Source: Bathynomus jamesi (lineage: Eukaryota > Arthropoda > Malacostraca > Isopoda > Cirolanidae). Taken from it: 64,000 bases of DNA. The stretch covers positions 93,501 through 157,500 of the forward strand of contig JAJOZX010008847.1 in assembly GCA_023014485.1 (NCBI GenBank), written 5' to 3'. The translations under genes and the position numbers were made by a program. This document shows, one piece after another, positions 51,902 to 62,457 of this stretch. The notes beneath the pieces are model-generated. The model ran no database searches, was not told where the DNA came from, and worked only from the letters and a program-made list of their open reading frames with translations. Positions within the stretch are counted from its first letter, which is position 1; the number at the start of each line of letters is the position of its first letter.

Positions 51902-52149
51902 AGTCAATGTCTAAAACCAGGCAGTTTGTAAATTGACTGAAATTTTAGGCAATGTGCCAAATTGTGAAACACACAAAACCTAACCTAACCTAATGAATTT
52001 TTAGGCAACATATTGGGAAATACCAGTGGGTATGCATATGCAGCATTACCAGAAAGGTTAGGTTAGGGTAGGGTTTGTATGTATCACAATTTGACACATT
52101 GCCTAAAATTTCAGTCAATTTACAAATTGCCTGATTTTAGACATAGACT
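51902..52149. mobile_element. Inverted-repeat MITE with ~95-bp arms
   Basis: The left arm (51902-51995, AGTCAATGTCTAAAACCAGG to CCTAACCTAACC) is the reverse complement of the right arm (52056-52149) with about 10% mismatch. The ~60-bp centre is unique. There is no coding content, and the TSD is unclear because of AT-rich flanks. Confidence 0.85.
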
Positions 52150-52551
52150 AAAATATTATCATATATATTTTAAAATAACGAATCAGGAAGTAATTGAATA
52201 TTTTTATGTACGAATGAAAGTGTAACATCTGGACGTTAGAATTCATTTGGAATATATCATATTGTTATAATAGATGAAATAATACCTTAGAAACTGTTGC
52301 ATTTAAAATTAAATGAAATAAGTTTTTTCATTTAATTGGATTCTATTCAAAATCCAAATTAACTCAATCCATTGTTTACAGGAGTTGCAATTATTTACTG
52401 ATTCAACGCACCTGCTATTTCTTGGTATATAATAATATATAATAATTCCTTGAATTTTTATAATTCATACCTTCAAACAGAGATATGTAACTATAAAATT
52501 GTTTAAAAAAGATTTTATTATTGGGCGTAGTGTGCTGTTAATGCCTATGTA
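52150..52551. other. AT-rich DNA without genes
   Basis: No gene or repeat recognised. Confidence 0.5.
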
Positions 52552-52740
52552 CAGGGTAGTCCAAAAGTCAGGACACGGGGGAAATAATGTTTCACGCATT
52601 ATGTTGGTTTATTCATAATGAATGATCAAACTGTGACCTAATTAATTTTGATAAACTTCTCGATTCTTCTTCTGAGTGACATCTTCACACGTCTCAAATC
52701 TGACGACCCCTTCGTATCTCACCTGCAGGAACAAAGAAAA
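52552..52740. repeat. Possible single end of a Tc1/mariner element
   Basis: TACAGGGTAGTCCAAAAGTCAGGACACG resembles mariner-type termini, but no opposite end is seen within 1 kb. Downstream words hint at a coding remnant but none can be supported. Confidence 0.35.
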
Positions 52741-52888
52741 CAAACAGCATTAATGTAAATTAGTTTTCCTTATTTGACCTGATTTTTGTTTGGGCCATCC
52801 ATTTGTTAATGTCTTTCAGGTAAGCTGATCGTGCAAGAGTCCAAATACATTAAATCATCAGCAAAAATTTGTTCCACTTATTTAAAGG

Positions 52889-53108
52889 TATTTGTTCTTA
52901 ACCTCAGGGTTGCGACCCAAAATTGGGTCGCAAAGCCATTTTGATTGGGTCATGATATTATTTATCATTAATTTATGTTATCCCTAATCATTTTACTATT
53001 AATTATTTATTTTATTATCTATTACGAGTGAACTGTTTGAAGGCATGGGTCGGCGAGCTAGCCCGCAACCAAATTTTGGTTGCAGCCAAAAAAAGTTAAG
53101 AACCACTG
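52889..53108. mobile_element. hAT-type MITE, second copy of the 2624-2826 family
   Basis: Shares TTGTTCTTAACC, ATTTATGTTATCC, TTATTATCTATTACGAGTGA and GTTAAGAACCACTG with the copy in the LINE. The left TIR is mutated (TATTTGTTCTTAACC), and flanking 8-mers match imperfectly, so it is older. Confidence 0.88.
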
Positions 53109-53204
53109 TTTTAGGAGTTGTTTAACCTCCTTCGTAACAGCAAAGGTCCTTGACGGAGGGGACATATATTATGTGAGATCCTAAACAGGGGTCCTACATC
53201 AACT

Positions 53205-53295
53205 AGAAAGCAGACGATGGTCACCGATCCAACTACTACCCAGACCCAATATCACTTAACTTCGCTGCTCGACGGGAAGCGGTGTTGCGAAGTAG
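53205..53295 (-). repeat. 5S rRNA-derived sequence (SINE3-like or pseudogene)
   Basis: The minus strand reads GTCGAGCAGCGAAGTTAAGT, then GGGTCTGGGTAGTAGTTGGA and TCGGTGACC, in the order and spacing of the 5S rRNA internal promoter (GAAGTTAAGC; GGTTAGTACTTGGATGGGTGACC). About 30% of positions differ, so it is not a functional 5S gene. Confidence 0.65.
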
Positions 53296-53484
53296 TCACG
53301 GAGTAGCCCGAGGTATTTAGCACAGTATAAGAATTCATCTGAGATAAATTTTAAAATCTCACCAAAGTTAGTGTTTACTTCAGAAGAAATTTTATATTTC
53401 AGGTGATAAAAAATGCTCAAATCAAAGTGTTGGTCTCCTTTATCGTGTCAGTAAGGAGATTTAATTCAGCTAATGTCAAACCAT

Positions 53485-53485
53485 T

Positions 53486-53524
<39 letters not shown>

Positions 53525-53563
53525 AACTGTGTGATATATATATATATATATGTATAATTATAT

Positions 53564-53600
<37 letters not shown>
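53485..53600. repeat. (CA)n and (TA)n microsatellites
   Basis: (CA)n at 53490-53522 and (TA)n at 53533-53600 with small interruptions. Confidence 0.95.
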
Positions 53601-53603
<3 letters not shown>

Positions 53604-53902
53604 TCTTCCCCGCAAGGGGTTCTAAGCTCGTGCTCTTGAGTGCTCTTTGTGCTCGTTTGTACGTGCTTGTTCCTGGAGGTTTCACGTGCGCCCTCCCGGC
53701 CCTAGCACCCAAGGATGATGGGGCTCGACCCTGCAGTCCTTGTCATCCTTGGTCTTTTTCCACTTCGACTGTCCCCTCTACCCTTTCTTTTTCCTCTGTC
53801 TTTCCTCTCACTTTTTCTTTGTTTTTCCGCCGAGATATGCCCTTTTAAATAGAGGCGAATCGATTCTTCCCGAACTTAAAAAAAATATATATATATATAT
53901 AT

Positions 53903-54113
53903 GCTCCTTCGTGGAGTAGTGGTTAGCGTCGCTGACTATGTACGAATCCATCGGCCCCAGGATCGAGACCCGGTGACGGCAGGCTGCGTGCAGCAAAACC
54001 CAGTGGCGTAGTTCGGATTCCACGTTAAACTGTAGCTCTAAGGTGGAATGACAAGCTTGACCTTCGTTAAAATGAACAATTCGGGCGGAAGCAAAACCAA
54101 GGTTAACCAAAGT

Positions 54114-54120
<7 letters not shown>
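53903..54120 (+). repeat. tRNA-derived SINE
   Basis: The head has AGTAGTGGTTAGCGTCGCTG (box A-like) and GGATCGAGACCCGG (box B-like) about 40 nt apart. The body includes CACGTTAAACTGTAGCTCTA, shared with 20230-20540, and the element ends in a (GA)n tail (54120-54152). A head fragment recurs at 61099-61130. Confidence 0.75.

Positions 54121-54153
<33 letters not shown>
54120..54153. repeat. (GA)n microsatellite
   Basis: About 17 GA units shared by two SINE-like sequences that converge on it. Confidence 0.95.
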
Positions 54154-54159
<6 letters not shown>

Positions 54160-54160
<1 letters not shown>

Positions 54161-54236
54161 AAATTTCCCCACCAGGATTCAAACCCAACACATCTTGATT
54201 AGAAGGTAAGAACACTAGTCACTAAACAACAACGGG
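54160..54236 (-). repeat. tRNA-derived SINE head, opposite strand
   Basis: The minus strand reads TTTAGTGACTAGTGTTCTTA (box A-like) and GGGTTTGAATCCTGG (a good box B), followed by a CT-rich tail. The stems do not fold well, so a SINE head is likelier than a tRNA gene. Confidence 0.65.
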
Positions 54237-54424
54237 ATAAGAGTTAACAATCTGTCATGCATTTAAACAACCGAAAAAATGCGTAACGCTTTCGCGTCCT
54301 GAGGCATCTTACGTGTAAACCCTCCCACATTCGAGGTAATAACCAGGATTTCATTCAAATTATCTGGTTCAACGCTGGGGTTCCATAGAAAAAAGTCGTG
54401 TGTGTTTGAGCATGATATTCCAGA

Positions 54425-56100
54425 CAGTGCCGCTTATAAGTATTCGTACAGAGAAATATTTCAGTTACATTCGGCCTTATTTTTTGCACGGTACTTATCT
54501 TTTGCACCTTATCTATGTATAAGATAGTTATAAAAAGTTTACCATTTGTTTGGAAAAATTTAACGAATAAAAAAAATTAGTTTAACTCCAACATATATTG
54601 TGAAACATCAAAGAATTTGAGTAAAATAAAAAAAGTAAAAGTACAAAAGTTTTCGTACATTTACTTACAAAATTATTTAACACTTTGTGTGTCCACCTTT
54701 CGCTTGAATGACTTCAGTGATTCGTTTTGGGTATTTTTCTAAAAGGTTTCGACATCTCTCAGTAGAAATTTTAGCCCATTCTTCTCAAGAAAATTGTTGT
54801 AATTCATTCAGATTAGAAGGGTTTCTCTTGCGGGCAGTTTTTTTTTTTTTTTCAAATCAAACCATAAATTCTCGATTAAATTGAGATCTGGGCTTTGACT
54901 GACCCACTGGAGAAACTTGAAATTCTTTTGTTGAAGCCATTTCATGATGCTCTTACTTTATGTTTTGCATTATTATCTTGTTGCAGTACCCAATTGCGAC
55001 CCATTCGCAACTCTCGAACTGACGGAAATACATTTTCTTCTCAAATTTTCTGATTTCGAATTCAAGACTCCATTGATTATAACATTCCCCCCCCCCCGGC
55101 AAATATTTCCATTGATAGACAAGAAGTACTGAAGCATCCACAAAGAAGCAAACTACCACCACATGTTTAACCGTAGGAAGGATGTTTTTTTCCTCGAATG
55201 CAGTATTTGATTTTCGCCAAACATACGGTTGCTGTTTTTTGCCGAATAATTCAATTTTGGTCTCGTCTTTCCAGAAAACTTTCTTCTAGAATGCAAATCC
55301 ATCATTTTGATTACCCTTGGCTTAATTTAAACGAGCTTCTTTGTGCGCTTTTCGTAGTAGAGGTTTTCTTCGTGCAATTCTTCCATGCAGATCATTTTTC
55401 TCAATGTACGACGTACAGTAGAGGGATGGACATCAATCTTAAACAATCTTAATGTATGGAAAATATCACCTGCAGTCACTTGTGGATTCGCAGCAGCCAT
55501 TCCTTCAATCTGTCTATCTGTACGTTCTGAAATCTTGCAAGGTCGTCTCACCTTGGTACAGTTTGATTGTTCCAAAGCCTTTCCATTTCTTTATAACTGC
55601 AGCAACTGTCGTAAATGCAATTCAAAGTTCTTCCCCTATCTTCCTATAACTCTTTTCATATTCGTGTGCGGCAATAACAGATCTCTTAAGATCTGTAGAC
55701 AGCTCTTTACCACGATGACCCATTGCATACTAATGGCTTGTACAGTCATCCGTCTTCATGAAGATTCATAGAGAAAACTCTAGGATTCAATTGCCAACAG
55801 CTCTAATTAATAAACAGCCAACTACTGATAAAAATTTTAAATACTTCAAGCCTAAGGTGGACACACAAAGAATTAAGTAATTTTGTAAATAAATGTACAA
55901 AAACTTTTGCATCTTAACTTTTTCTTTATTTGCTTCAAACTCTTTGATATTTTACATTATATGTTAAAATTAAACTAATATTTATTTAAAATTTTCCAAA
56001 CAAACAGTAAACTTTTCATAACTATCCTCTGCATGGTGCAAAAGATAAGGGCGAATATAAGTAAAATATTTCTCTGTAGGAATACTTATGAATGCCATTA
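54425..56100 (-). mobile_element. Tc1-like transposon with long TIRs
   Basis: Inverted ends of about 200 bp: CAGTGCCGCTTATAAGTATT at left, matching AATACTTATGAATGCCATTA at right, and TTTTGCAC.../GTGCAAAAGATAAG farther in. The minus strand encodes a broken Tc1-type transposase. The element directly abuts a mariner remnant on the right. Confidence 0.85.
54660..55722 (-). pseudogene. Tc1-type transposase, broken
   Basis: The start is near 55722 (MGHRGKELSTDLKRSVIAAHE). The second HTH is at 55575-55327 with VRRPCKISERTDRQIEGMAAANP and HPSTVRRTLRK. Further frames have the catalytic region and a C-terminal WP(Q/K)SPDLN-like area near 54880-54900 (antisense of CCAGATCTCAATTTAAT). Several frame changes. 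Confidence 0.8.
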
Positions 56101-56106
56101 TAAATA

Positions 56107-56583
56107 TCGGGTGATATTTTTAAACTCTGACGCTTTAAAAGATTTTTTGTATTAACTGAAATAAGAGCAGGAAATTGTTACTGTACCTTCTCTACATGTG
56201 GGGAATTAGTCCCCCTTGTGCAAAACATGCTTTATGTGATGTTCTCTCACCTAACGATACTTACACGATACTTCCGACGAAAGAGTCCCGTCCAACGGAT
56301 TTACTGCGATTTATGATAAAGGAATATTATGGCTACCAGCATCACCAGATCTAAACCCCTGTTACTTTTATCTGTGAGATTATTTAAAAGATAGAATGTT
56401 TAAAAAGAATCCACACACAATAGAAGAATTTAAAGCATCAACTGAAAAAGAAATTTCTCAGATTTCAGCAGTTACTCTGTCCAGAGTACTGCAAAATTTG
56501 TTGTTCGTAATCAGAATTAATGAGCTGAGAGGTGAAAAAATACAAACCATTTAAAGTGTCAGATGTTTAAAAATTTACCCGAT
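56107..56583 (+). mobile_element. Mariner remnant with transposase C-terminus
   Basis: Inverted ends ATCGGGTGATATTTTTAAAC and TTTAAAAATTTACCCGAT. Inside, 56330-56545 encodes WLPASPDLNPCYFYL, DYLKDRMFKKNPHTIEEFK and TLSRVLQNL, typical of the mariner C-terminus. One in-frame stop follows FYL. Confidence 0.82.
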
Positions 56584-56592
56584 CTGTGTATA

Positions 56593-56684
56593 CAGGGTGT
56601 CTCAAAAATAGTGTACCAGAGGCTTCATTCAAATATCCAGTAAATCGATATTAGCCTATGGTGTGCGACTTCTGAGACATCCTG
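56593..56684. mobile_element. 92-bp mariner-type MITE
   Basis: CAGGGTGTCTCAAAAATAGT and TTCTGAGACATCCTG are imperfect inverted ends flanked by TA (56591-56592 and 56685-56686). No coding content. Confidence 0.7.
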
Positions 56685-56960
56685 TATATCCTGTATACAT
56701 ATATATATATACTGTATGAATATATACAGAGAGAGAGAGAGTTGACATAATAAATTGCCACTTTTCGGTTTTCCTCCGTATTTGATTCGATAATAAAAGT
56801 CATAAAATATTAAGAAACATATCGAATCACTATATTTAGAATCGTGTTGCTTTCCCCCTTCCATTATTTATGTAAAGATGACACGTTCTGGCATTCCAAT
56901 GATGAGCTTTGACATTTGTTCTTGAGAAGAATCATCGTGATGTCTATTTACTTTTGTCAA

Positions 56961-56961
<1 letters not shown>

Positions 56962-57051
<90 letters not shown>

Positions 57052-57060
57052 ATGTGTGTT
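56962..57060. repeat. (CA)n, (TA)n and (TG)n compound microsatellite
   Basis: (CA)n 56963-57006, (TA)n 57007-57040 and (TG)n 57041-57058, a nearly palindromic compound repeat. Confidence 0.95.
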
Positions 57061-58357
57061 TGGACTACTACGAAGTCGCGACATTTCACATTTTCAATTG
57101 TAGATAGCGATATTAATCTAATATAAATACCCTAATTAAGAGTTAAGCAAACCTAACCTTATATCTTCTTTGTGATATATAATAAGTGCAATGAAAAATA
57201 AGTCTAAAACTATGTCGACACCGTACATTCTCGTTACTTACAGTTCGGTGTGTATGCTAATTTGTCGCGCTTTCGTAAAACAACCAAGAATAAATAAAAC
57301 ACAGACACACATAAACTTTCGCTTACAATTCAACCATGGGACGATCTGTGTTGCGTTCCTCCATCTCCTCCCACCTATGACTTTATTATGTCTGAAATAA
57401 AATCTCTTCAAAAAGATGTTTTTCTGCCCTATCTGGCTCAACTCTAGGAAGGCGTATGGTCCTGATGGTGTTCCTCCTGTTGTTCTTAAGAACTGTGCTT
57501 CTGCTCTGACACCCTGCCTAGGCAAACTCTTTCGTCTTTGTCTCTCATCTGGTACTTTTCCTTCCTGCTTGAAGTAGGTCTCACTCACTCAGCCTGTCCA
57601 AAGAAGGGTGACTGCTCTCAACCCTCCAACTATTGTCCAATTGCTTTGATTTCTTGCCCTTCCAAAGTTTTTGAATCTATCCTTAATAGGAAGATTCTTA
57701 AGCACCTTTCTTCTCACAATCTTCTTTCAGATCGTCAGTATGGATTCCGCAAGGAACGCTCGACTGGCGATGATCTTGCATATCTCTCTCACTCTTGGTC
57801 ATCCTCCTTTCGGGATTTCGGTGAAACTTTTGCTATTGCACTAGAGTGACTAGACAGTGCAAAATCTTTTGATAGAGTCTGGCACAAATCTTTAATTTCG
57901 AAACTGCCCTCCTTTGGTTTCTATCCTTCATCTGTGCCTTCCTCTCTAATTTCCTTTATGGCCGATCTATAGCCTGCAGTTGTGGTGGCCACTACTGTTC
58001 TCTCCTAAAGCTATTAACACTGGTGTTCCTCAGGGTTCTGTCCTATCACCCACTCTTTTCCTTTTATTAATTAATGATCTTTTAATTCGTACTTCTATCA
58101 TATCACTCCTATGCCGATGATTCCACTCTTCTCCACCCGTTCCCAAAGCATCCCTCACAGCAGTCGCTTCATGATTCGCGTGGGGCGGCTATGGGGCACC
58201 CTGACCTCTGATCTTTCTGCTATATCTGATTGGGGCAGAGAAAACCTTGTGGCTTTCAATGCCTCAAAAACTCAGTTCCTCCATCTGTCTACTCGTAACA
58301 ATCTTCTCTTAACATTCTTGGCGTTTCCTTTTCTCGTAATCTTTCCTGGAAACCTTA

Positions 58358-59684
58358 GACCCCCCCGCCCATGGCCTAAACCATTAGAGGTACAGTAAAA
58401 CTAAACATACCTTACAAAAGAGAATTTAATCCTGCATTTAATGAGAAACAATTAAAACTTGGTGTTCCCGCCATTGGCTTCCAAGACAGCCTGAATTCGC
58501 TTTGGGTAGCTTGCCAAAAGTGACGTGAATAGATCTTGATCGTTACGCAAATTTGCTAAAACAGTTTCAATGTGTTACGTCATTGTATCCTTCGAAAATC
58601 GATTTGCTGCAGGTTCTTGAACAAGAGACATTCAACCTTGTCCTTTATAACTGATCCAATGTGTTCACAGAGTTCAGGTAAGGAGAATTTCCTGGCCATC
58701 TTCATTTCCAAAGAAATCGATCTCATGGTTCCGCAACAACTGTTGAGTGGCTAATGCCTTAAAACAGGGGGCCTAATCGTGCAGAAGTGTGACCTGATTG
58801 ACATCCATAACATTGTTTGGGTTTCTTAGAAAAGGAATGACTTGCTGGGATAGAATAATATCACGAAAATACTGTCCATCCCAACTCTGACCATTTGGCT
58901 TCAGCACCCACATGAGCTTCTTTGCAGTGAACAAAGCAAACGCACCAACACAGTCTGGACTTTTTAATAATTCGCGATAATGTTCATTGTCATCGATTTC
59001 ATCTGGTGTTGTGGCCCACACTCGATCATTTTGGTAGTTAGGCCGACGTTTTACGTAAACAAAAAATTCATCGGAGACAGCTAAATGCATGAAATCATTC
59101 ACATCCCAATCTTCAAGATAATAGGCAAACCACATTCTGTCATCGATGTTAAGTTGAGTTTTTCTTGGCTTTGGAAGTTCATGCCAAGGCTTTAAACCTT
59201 GCCTATGACGGTACAGTCGAATGATCTCACCACTAACGATCTTTCCTCTCACCACTTCGATCTCTCTAGAAAGTTTAGTACAGCTGTTTTTCCCCTTACG
59301 CGTACCTCTTTCAATGATGTCCTTTGTTTCCTGAGAGAGTGGCAAATTTGGCGCCCAGATTTGGTTGTATCCAGTTCACATTCATCCAAAGTTTTATTCC
59401 AATTTCTTTTGACGAAGTTCTCACTTCTTCGCAACTTTTTGACAACCCATGAACGTGTTATAAAGGTGGCTCCAGCATCACGAATTTCCCGAAATGTTAT
59501 TGCTCGTATGCGATCTATCACACGTTGCCTCTCCGAATCACCAATTAATTGAGAAGCCATTATATTATCACTTTATCAGCTAGAATAATTTTAATACCTG
59601 CAATAAATAAAGAATTTTATATATTTTTATAATCACTAAAAACTATTTCGATATAAGTAAACATGTAAGCTGCAAATGGGGGGC
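58358..59684 (-). mobile_element. Tc1/mariner element inserted in the jockey-like LINE
   Basis: The sequence between TA at 58356-58357 and TA at 59685-59686 splits the LINE. The ends are C-rich/G-rich inverted (GACCCCCCCGCCCAT and ATGGGGGGC). The minus strand encodes a transposase with two N-terminal HTH-like regions. Confidence 0.8.
58440..59560 (-). pseudogene. Tc1/mariner transposase, broken
   Basis: The start MASQLIGDSERQRVIDRIRAI at 59560 leads into an HTH region (to 59249). After a frameshift near 59345 the main frame (59345-58773) has KPWHELPKPRKTQLNIDDRMWFA, AVSDEFFVYVKRRPNYQNDRVW (first catalytic Asp) and VNQVTLLHD (second Asp). The rest, down to ESVLEANGG-like sequence near 58450, is in other frames. 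One early shift and several later ones. Confidence 0.85.
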
Positions 59685-60365
59685 TAAGGTTTTTTTGGAA
59701 CCCCTTATACTCTCTTTCCAAAAGAGCTTCTAAGAGGTTAGGTGTGCTGTGCCACCTCCCCGGTTTCTTCACCCCCCCTCAGTTGCTGTTTCTGTACAGG
59801 GGTCTTGTTCGCCCCTGTATAGAGTATGCTTCTCATGTATGGGGTGGTTCAACCCACACAGCCGTACTTGACCGGGTGGAATCAAAGGCTTTTCGTCTCA
59901 TCAATTCCACGCCTCCTACTGATTGTCTTCAATCTCTCTCTCTTCGTCACAATGTTGCCTCACTCTTTCTTTACTATCGCTATTATAATGGACATTGCTC
60001 TTATGAACTCTCTAACTGCATGCCTCCTCCTTTAAGGAGAGCACGCAGTACCAGACTTTCTATACTTTCTCATTCCTTTTCTGTCCAACTATCTAATGCA
60101 AGGGTTAATCGGTATTTTCAGTTTTTCATCTACTCAACCGGTCAACTCTGGAACAATCTTCCTCAATCCATTTTTCCTCCTGTCTGTGACCTTCCATCTT
60201 TCAGACGCAGAGTGTCTAGGCATCTCGAAAACCCAGAACCTTGATTTTGGCTCTCTTCTTCTCCTATGGGAGGGGCGCTTTTTGTGGCATTTGCCCATGG
60301 CCCCTCCTTCCTGCATAAAAAATAAATAATGACAGCACTAAAAAATCTTAGTGCAACGCATTTGA

Positions 60366-60388
60366 CCCCCCCCCCCCCCCCCCCCCCC
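60366..60388. repeat. Poly(C) tract
   Basis: 23 consecutive C followed shortly by poly(A). Length may be unreliable in assembly. Confidence 0.9.
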
Positions 60389-60935
60389 ACTCCAAAAAAA
60401 AAACACTGCAATTTTCTTTCATGTTTTTTAACCAAATCAACTAAAATGAAGACAGATGTCCTCGCATTACGATATTAAAATTTATTACAATAAATGAGCC
60501 TCTCGCTTTGTTTACGTAAGACGCAACCTTTTGATTTTCATTTCGAAGAAAGCAAAATTATGTATGGAATTCGTTTGTACCGTTAGTCTCATGCGAATGC
60601 AATCGTTTATTCTTTGTAATTTTGCGTCTCAGATATTCTCCAAGATATTCTCTAATATCGAATATAGTTTCAATCAGTAACAAAAGGATGTGGAGGTGTA
60701 TGATTCGTTAATATTTATGGCTTGTCCCGCGCGCTTTATACTGTTAAGGTTTCATTTAAATATTATTCCTTTATAGATTTTACAAGGGACCTTTAGTTTG
60801 ATCTTTTGGTATATACTCTATTGTTAAAGGGTATGCACTCATTCAAACATCATTTGGCCTTGCGAAAGCCGCTCTACGACAGTCATATTTTATGGAATCG
60901 TTGTCCATATATACTCGTATAATAACACACAAACA
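60389..60935. other. Non-coding spacer
   Basis: I see no gene, transposon end or RNA here. Confidence 0.5.
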
Positions 60936-60945
60936 TATTTAACAT

Positions 60946-60960
60946 ACATACATACATACA

Positions 60961-60996
<36 letters not shown>

Positions 60997-61004
60997 CATA
61001 CATA

Positions 61005-61094
<90 letters not shown>

Positions 61095-61098
61095 TAGT
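60946..61098. repeat. (CATA)n, (TC)n and (TA)n microsatellites
   Basis: (CATA)n 60946-60990, (TC)n 61007-61055 and (TA)n 61058-61085 in immediate succession. Confidence 0.95.
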
Positions 61099-61103
61099 GG
61101 TTA

Positions 61104-61320
61104 GCGTCGCTGACTATGAATCTACCGCCCCCGATAGATTCTTCTCATTTACCAGTTTCAAATTAGGGTCATTAGGAAACTCCAGTTTGTCAATAAGATC
61201 CATGCTATTTACAATATTTGATGTGGAAATACAGCCTACTAACGGCGTTAATAAACTAACTAACCATTTAGAAAGCTTATAGGTTACGGAGCCTACTGAG
61301 CTAACAATAGGCCTCATGGG
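61104..61320 (-). pseudogene. Penelope-type reverse transcriptase fragment
   Basis: The minus strand, 61317-61114, reads MRPIVSSVGSVTYKLSKWLV and SLLTPLVGCIS, the segment of Penelope RT that follows the GLPKTHK region. It shares structure, not close identity, with the element in Polinton 2, so it is another family. The right end abuts a SINE-head fragment (61099-61130). Confidence 0.75.
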
Positions 61321-61699
61321 ATTGTTAACTTTGTGTTTCTACTAAACCGTACAGATATGGTAGTGACGGATTGATACTAAGAAACTATTTAGAAAACCAA
61401 TTATAATTATTTTTTTAAATTTCTCTTAATTTTCTGGTAAACATTTTATTAATTAACATCCTCCAATGGGTCTCTGTTTAGAGGTTTGTACGTATTGCGG
61501 TCACTCAATAAAGTATTTATGTTTTCAATGTAACTGTTTTTTGTCCATGATGACGATCGAATTAGATTTGTCCGCTTTAGTAATATGTAGTAGTAGTGTG
61601 TGCGCAAAAAGGGAGAGTGCAATTGCAATGCGACAATGCAACATACTGAGGGTGTTTTTGATCCCTTCCCCCTCCCCCTTCAGGCCCCCCTTCAGCCCC

Positions 61700-61821
61700 C
61701 CTAAAAATTATATATATATATATATATATATGTGTATGTGTGAACTCCAGGGGGTAAACTAACCTGGCTCCACAGACCCACAAAATATATGTATTTGGGT
61801 GTGTATGCATGTATAGAAAAG

Positions 61822-61880
<59 letters not shown>
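61700..61880. repeat. (TA)n microsatellites
   Basis: (TA)n at 61709-61730 and 61825-61880. Confidence 0.95.
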
Positions 61881-61882
<2 letters not shown>

Positions 61883-62457
61883 GTGGTCCACTTTTATATA
61901 GAAAAATATAAACTGTTAGAATATGTTCTTCCTCAAGGCTGCCCTTGTTACACTATGTCAGAGGATTTCACAAGTGAAATTTGGAGCCATTCGAAGCATA
62001 TTTAGAGGTCGCAAAGAAATTGATCCTTTTGTCCAACATTTATCCCCTTCTGTATTTTATGGCATCACCAGCTTCAGTCACTGATTTATTCACTTACAAT
62101 GAATTTGTCTGACGTCAAGTTACTATTGCAGACATTATTTAGTATTATGATGTATTAAATAAATATAAAAAATACATACTTGGCGACATTTGCCATCTCA
62201 GAGTCAGTTAAAGCGTCTCAGTGAGACACAATCAGTTACATTTCAGACACCGTGTGGGAGTGTTGCGCTATCATTAGCTGGTGAGTTACTAGTAAATGCA
62301 ATCCAGTTAGTTGTACATACATTGTAGCAACCTGGTTTTCATATCATTATTCTTGATACTAGAATTTACATACAATTGAAAATAAAAGATTTGATTATTC
62401 ATGAAAGCTATCATTGCAAAATTAACATATGCGTTTCGTCTTTTGCAGATTCCCACC
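61881..62457. other. Putative 5' region of the transposase-like gene
   Basis: No coding frame. An acceptor-like TTTCGTCTTTTGCAG at 62434-62448 ends just before the likely ATG, so the gene probably has an upstream non-coding exon here. GGGTGGTCCACTTTTATATA after the (TA)n could be the element terminus, but the other end is beyond the window. Confidence 0.4.

Larger units (their letters stand above)
57430..60243 (+). pseudogene. Jockey-like LINE reverse transcriptase, interrupted and broken
   Basis: 57430-57850 gives AYGPDGVPPVVLKNC, VPKKGDCSQPSNYCPIALIS, NLLSDRQYGFRKERSTG and a stop where the catalytic-Asp region begins; SAKSFDRVWHKSLISKLPS follows at 57860. GVPQGSVLSPTLFLLLINDL lies near 58030-58080, and SYADDSTL, the YxDD motif, is at about 58104 in a shifted frame. 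After the mariner, FFTPPQLLFLYRGLVRPCIEYASHVWGG and ESKAFRLIN continue to 60243. Many frame changes; inactive. Confidence 0.85.
57400..60260 (+). mobile_element. Jockey-like LINE fragment split by a mariner
   Basis: The reverse transcriptase portion is at 57430-58357 and the C-terminal portion at 59687-60243. The segment between them is a Tc1/mariner insertion flanked by TA. The 5' part of the LINE is absent. The sequence style resembles jockey-type LINEs that I associate with decapod crustaceans. Confidence 0.8.

Noticed and set aside
54160..54236. Functional tRNA gene on the minus strand
   Set aside because: Box B is good but the acceptor and D stems do not pair, and the sequence joins a CT-rich SINE-like tail.
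57238..57588. Minus-strand frame of 116 aa as a gene
   Set aside because: It lies antisense to the LINE reverse transcriptase and has no protein features.
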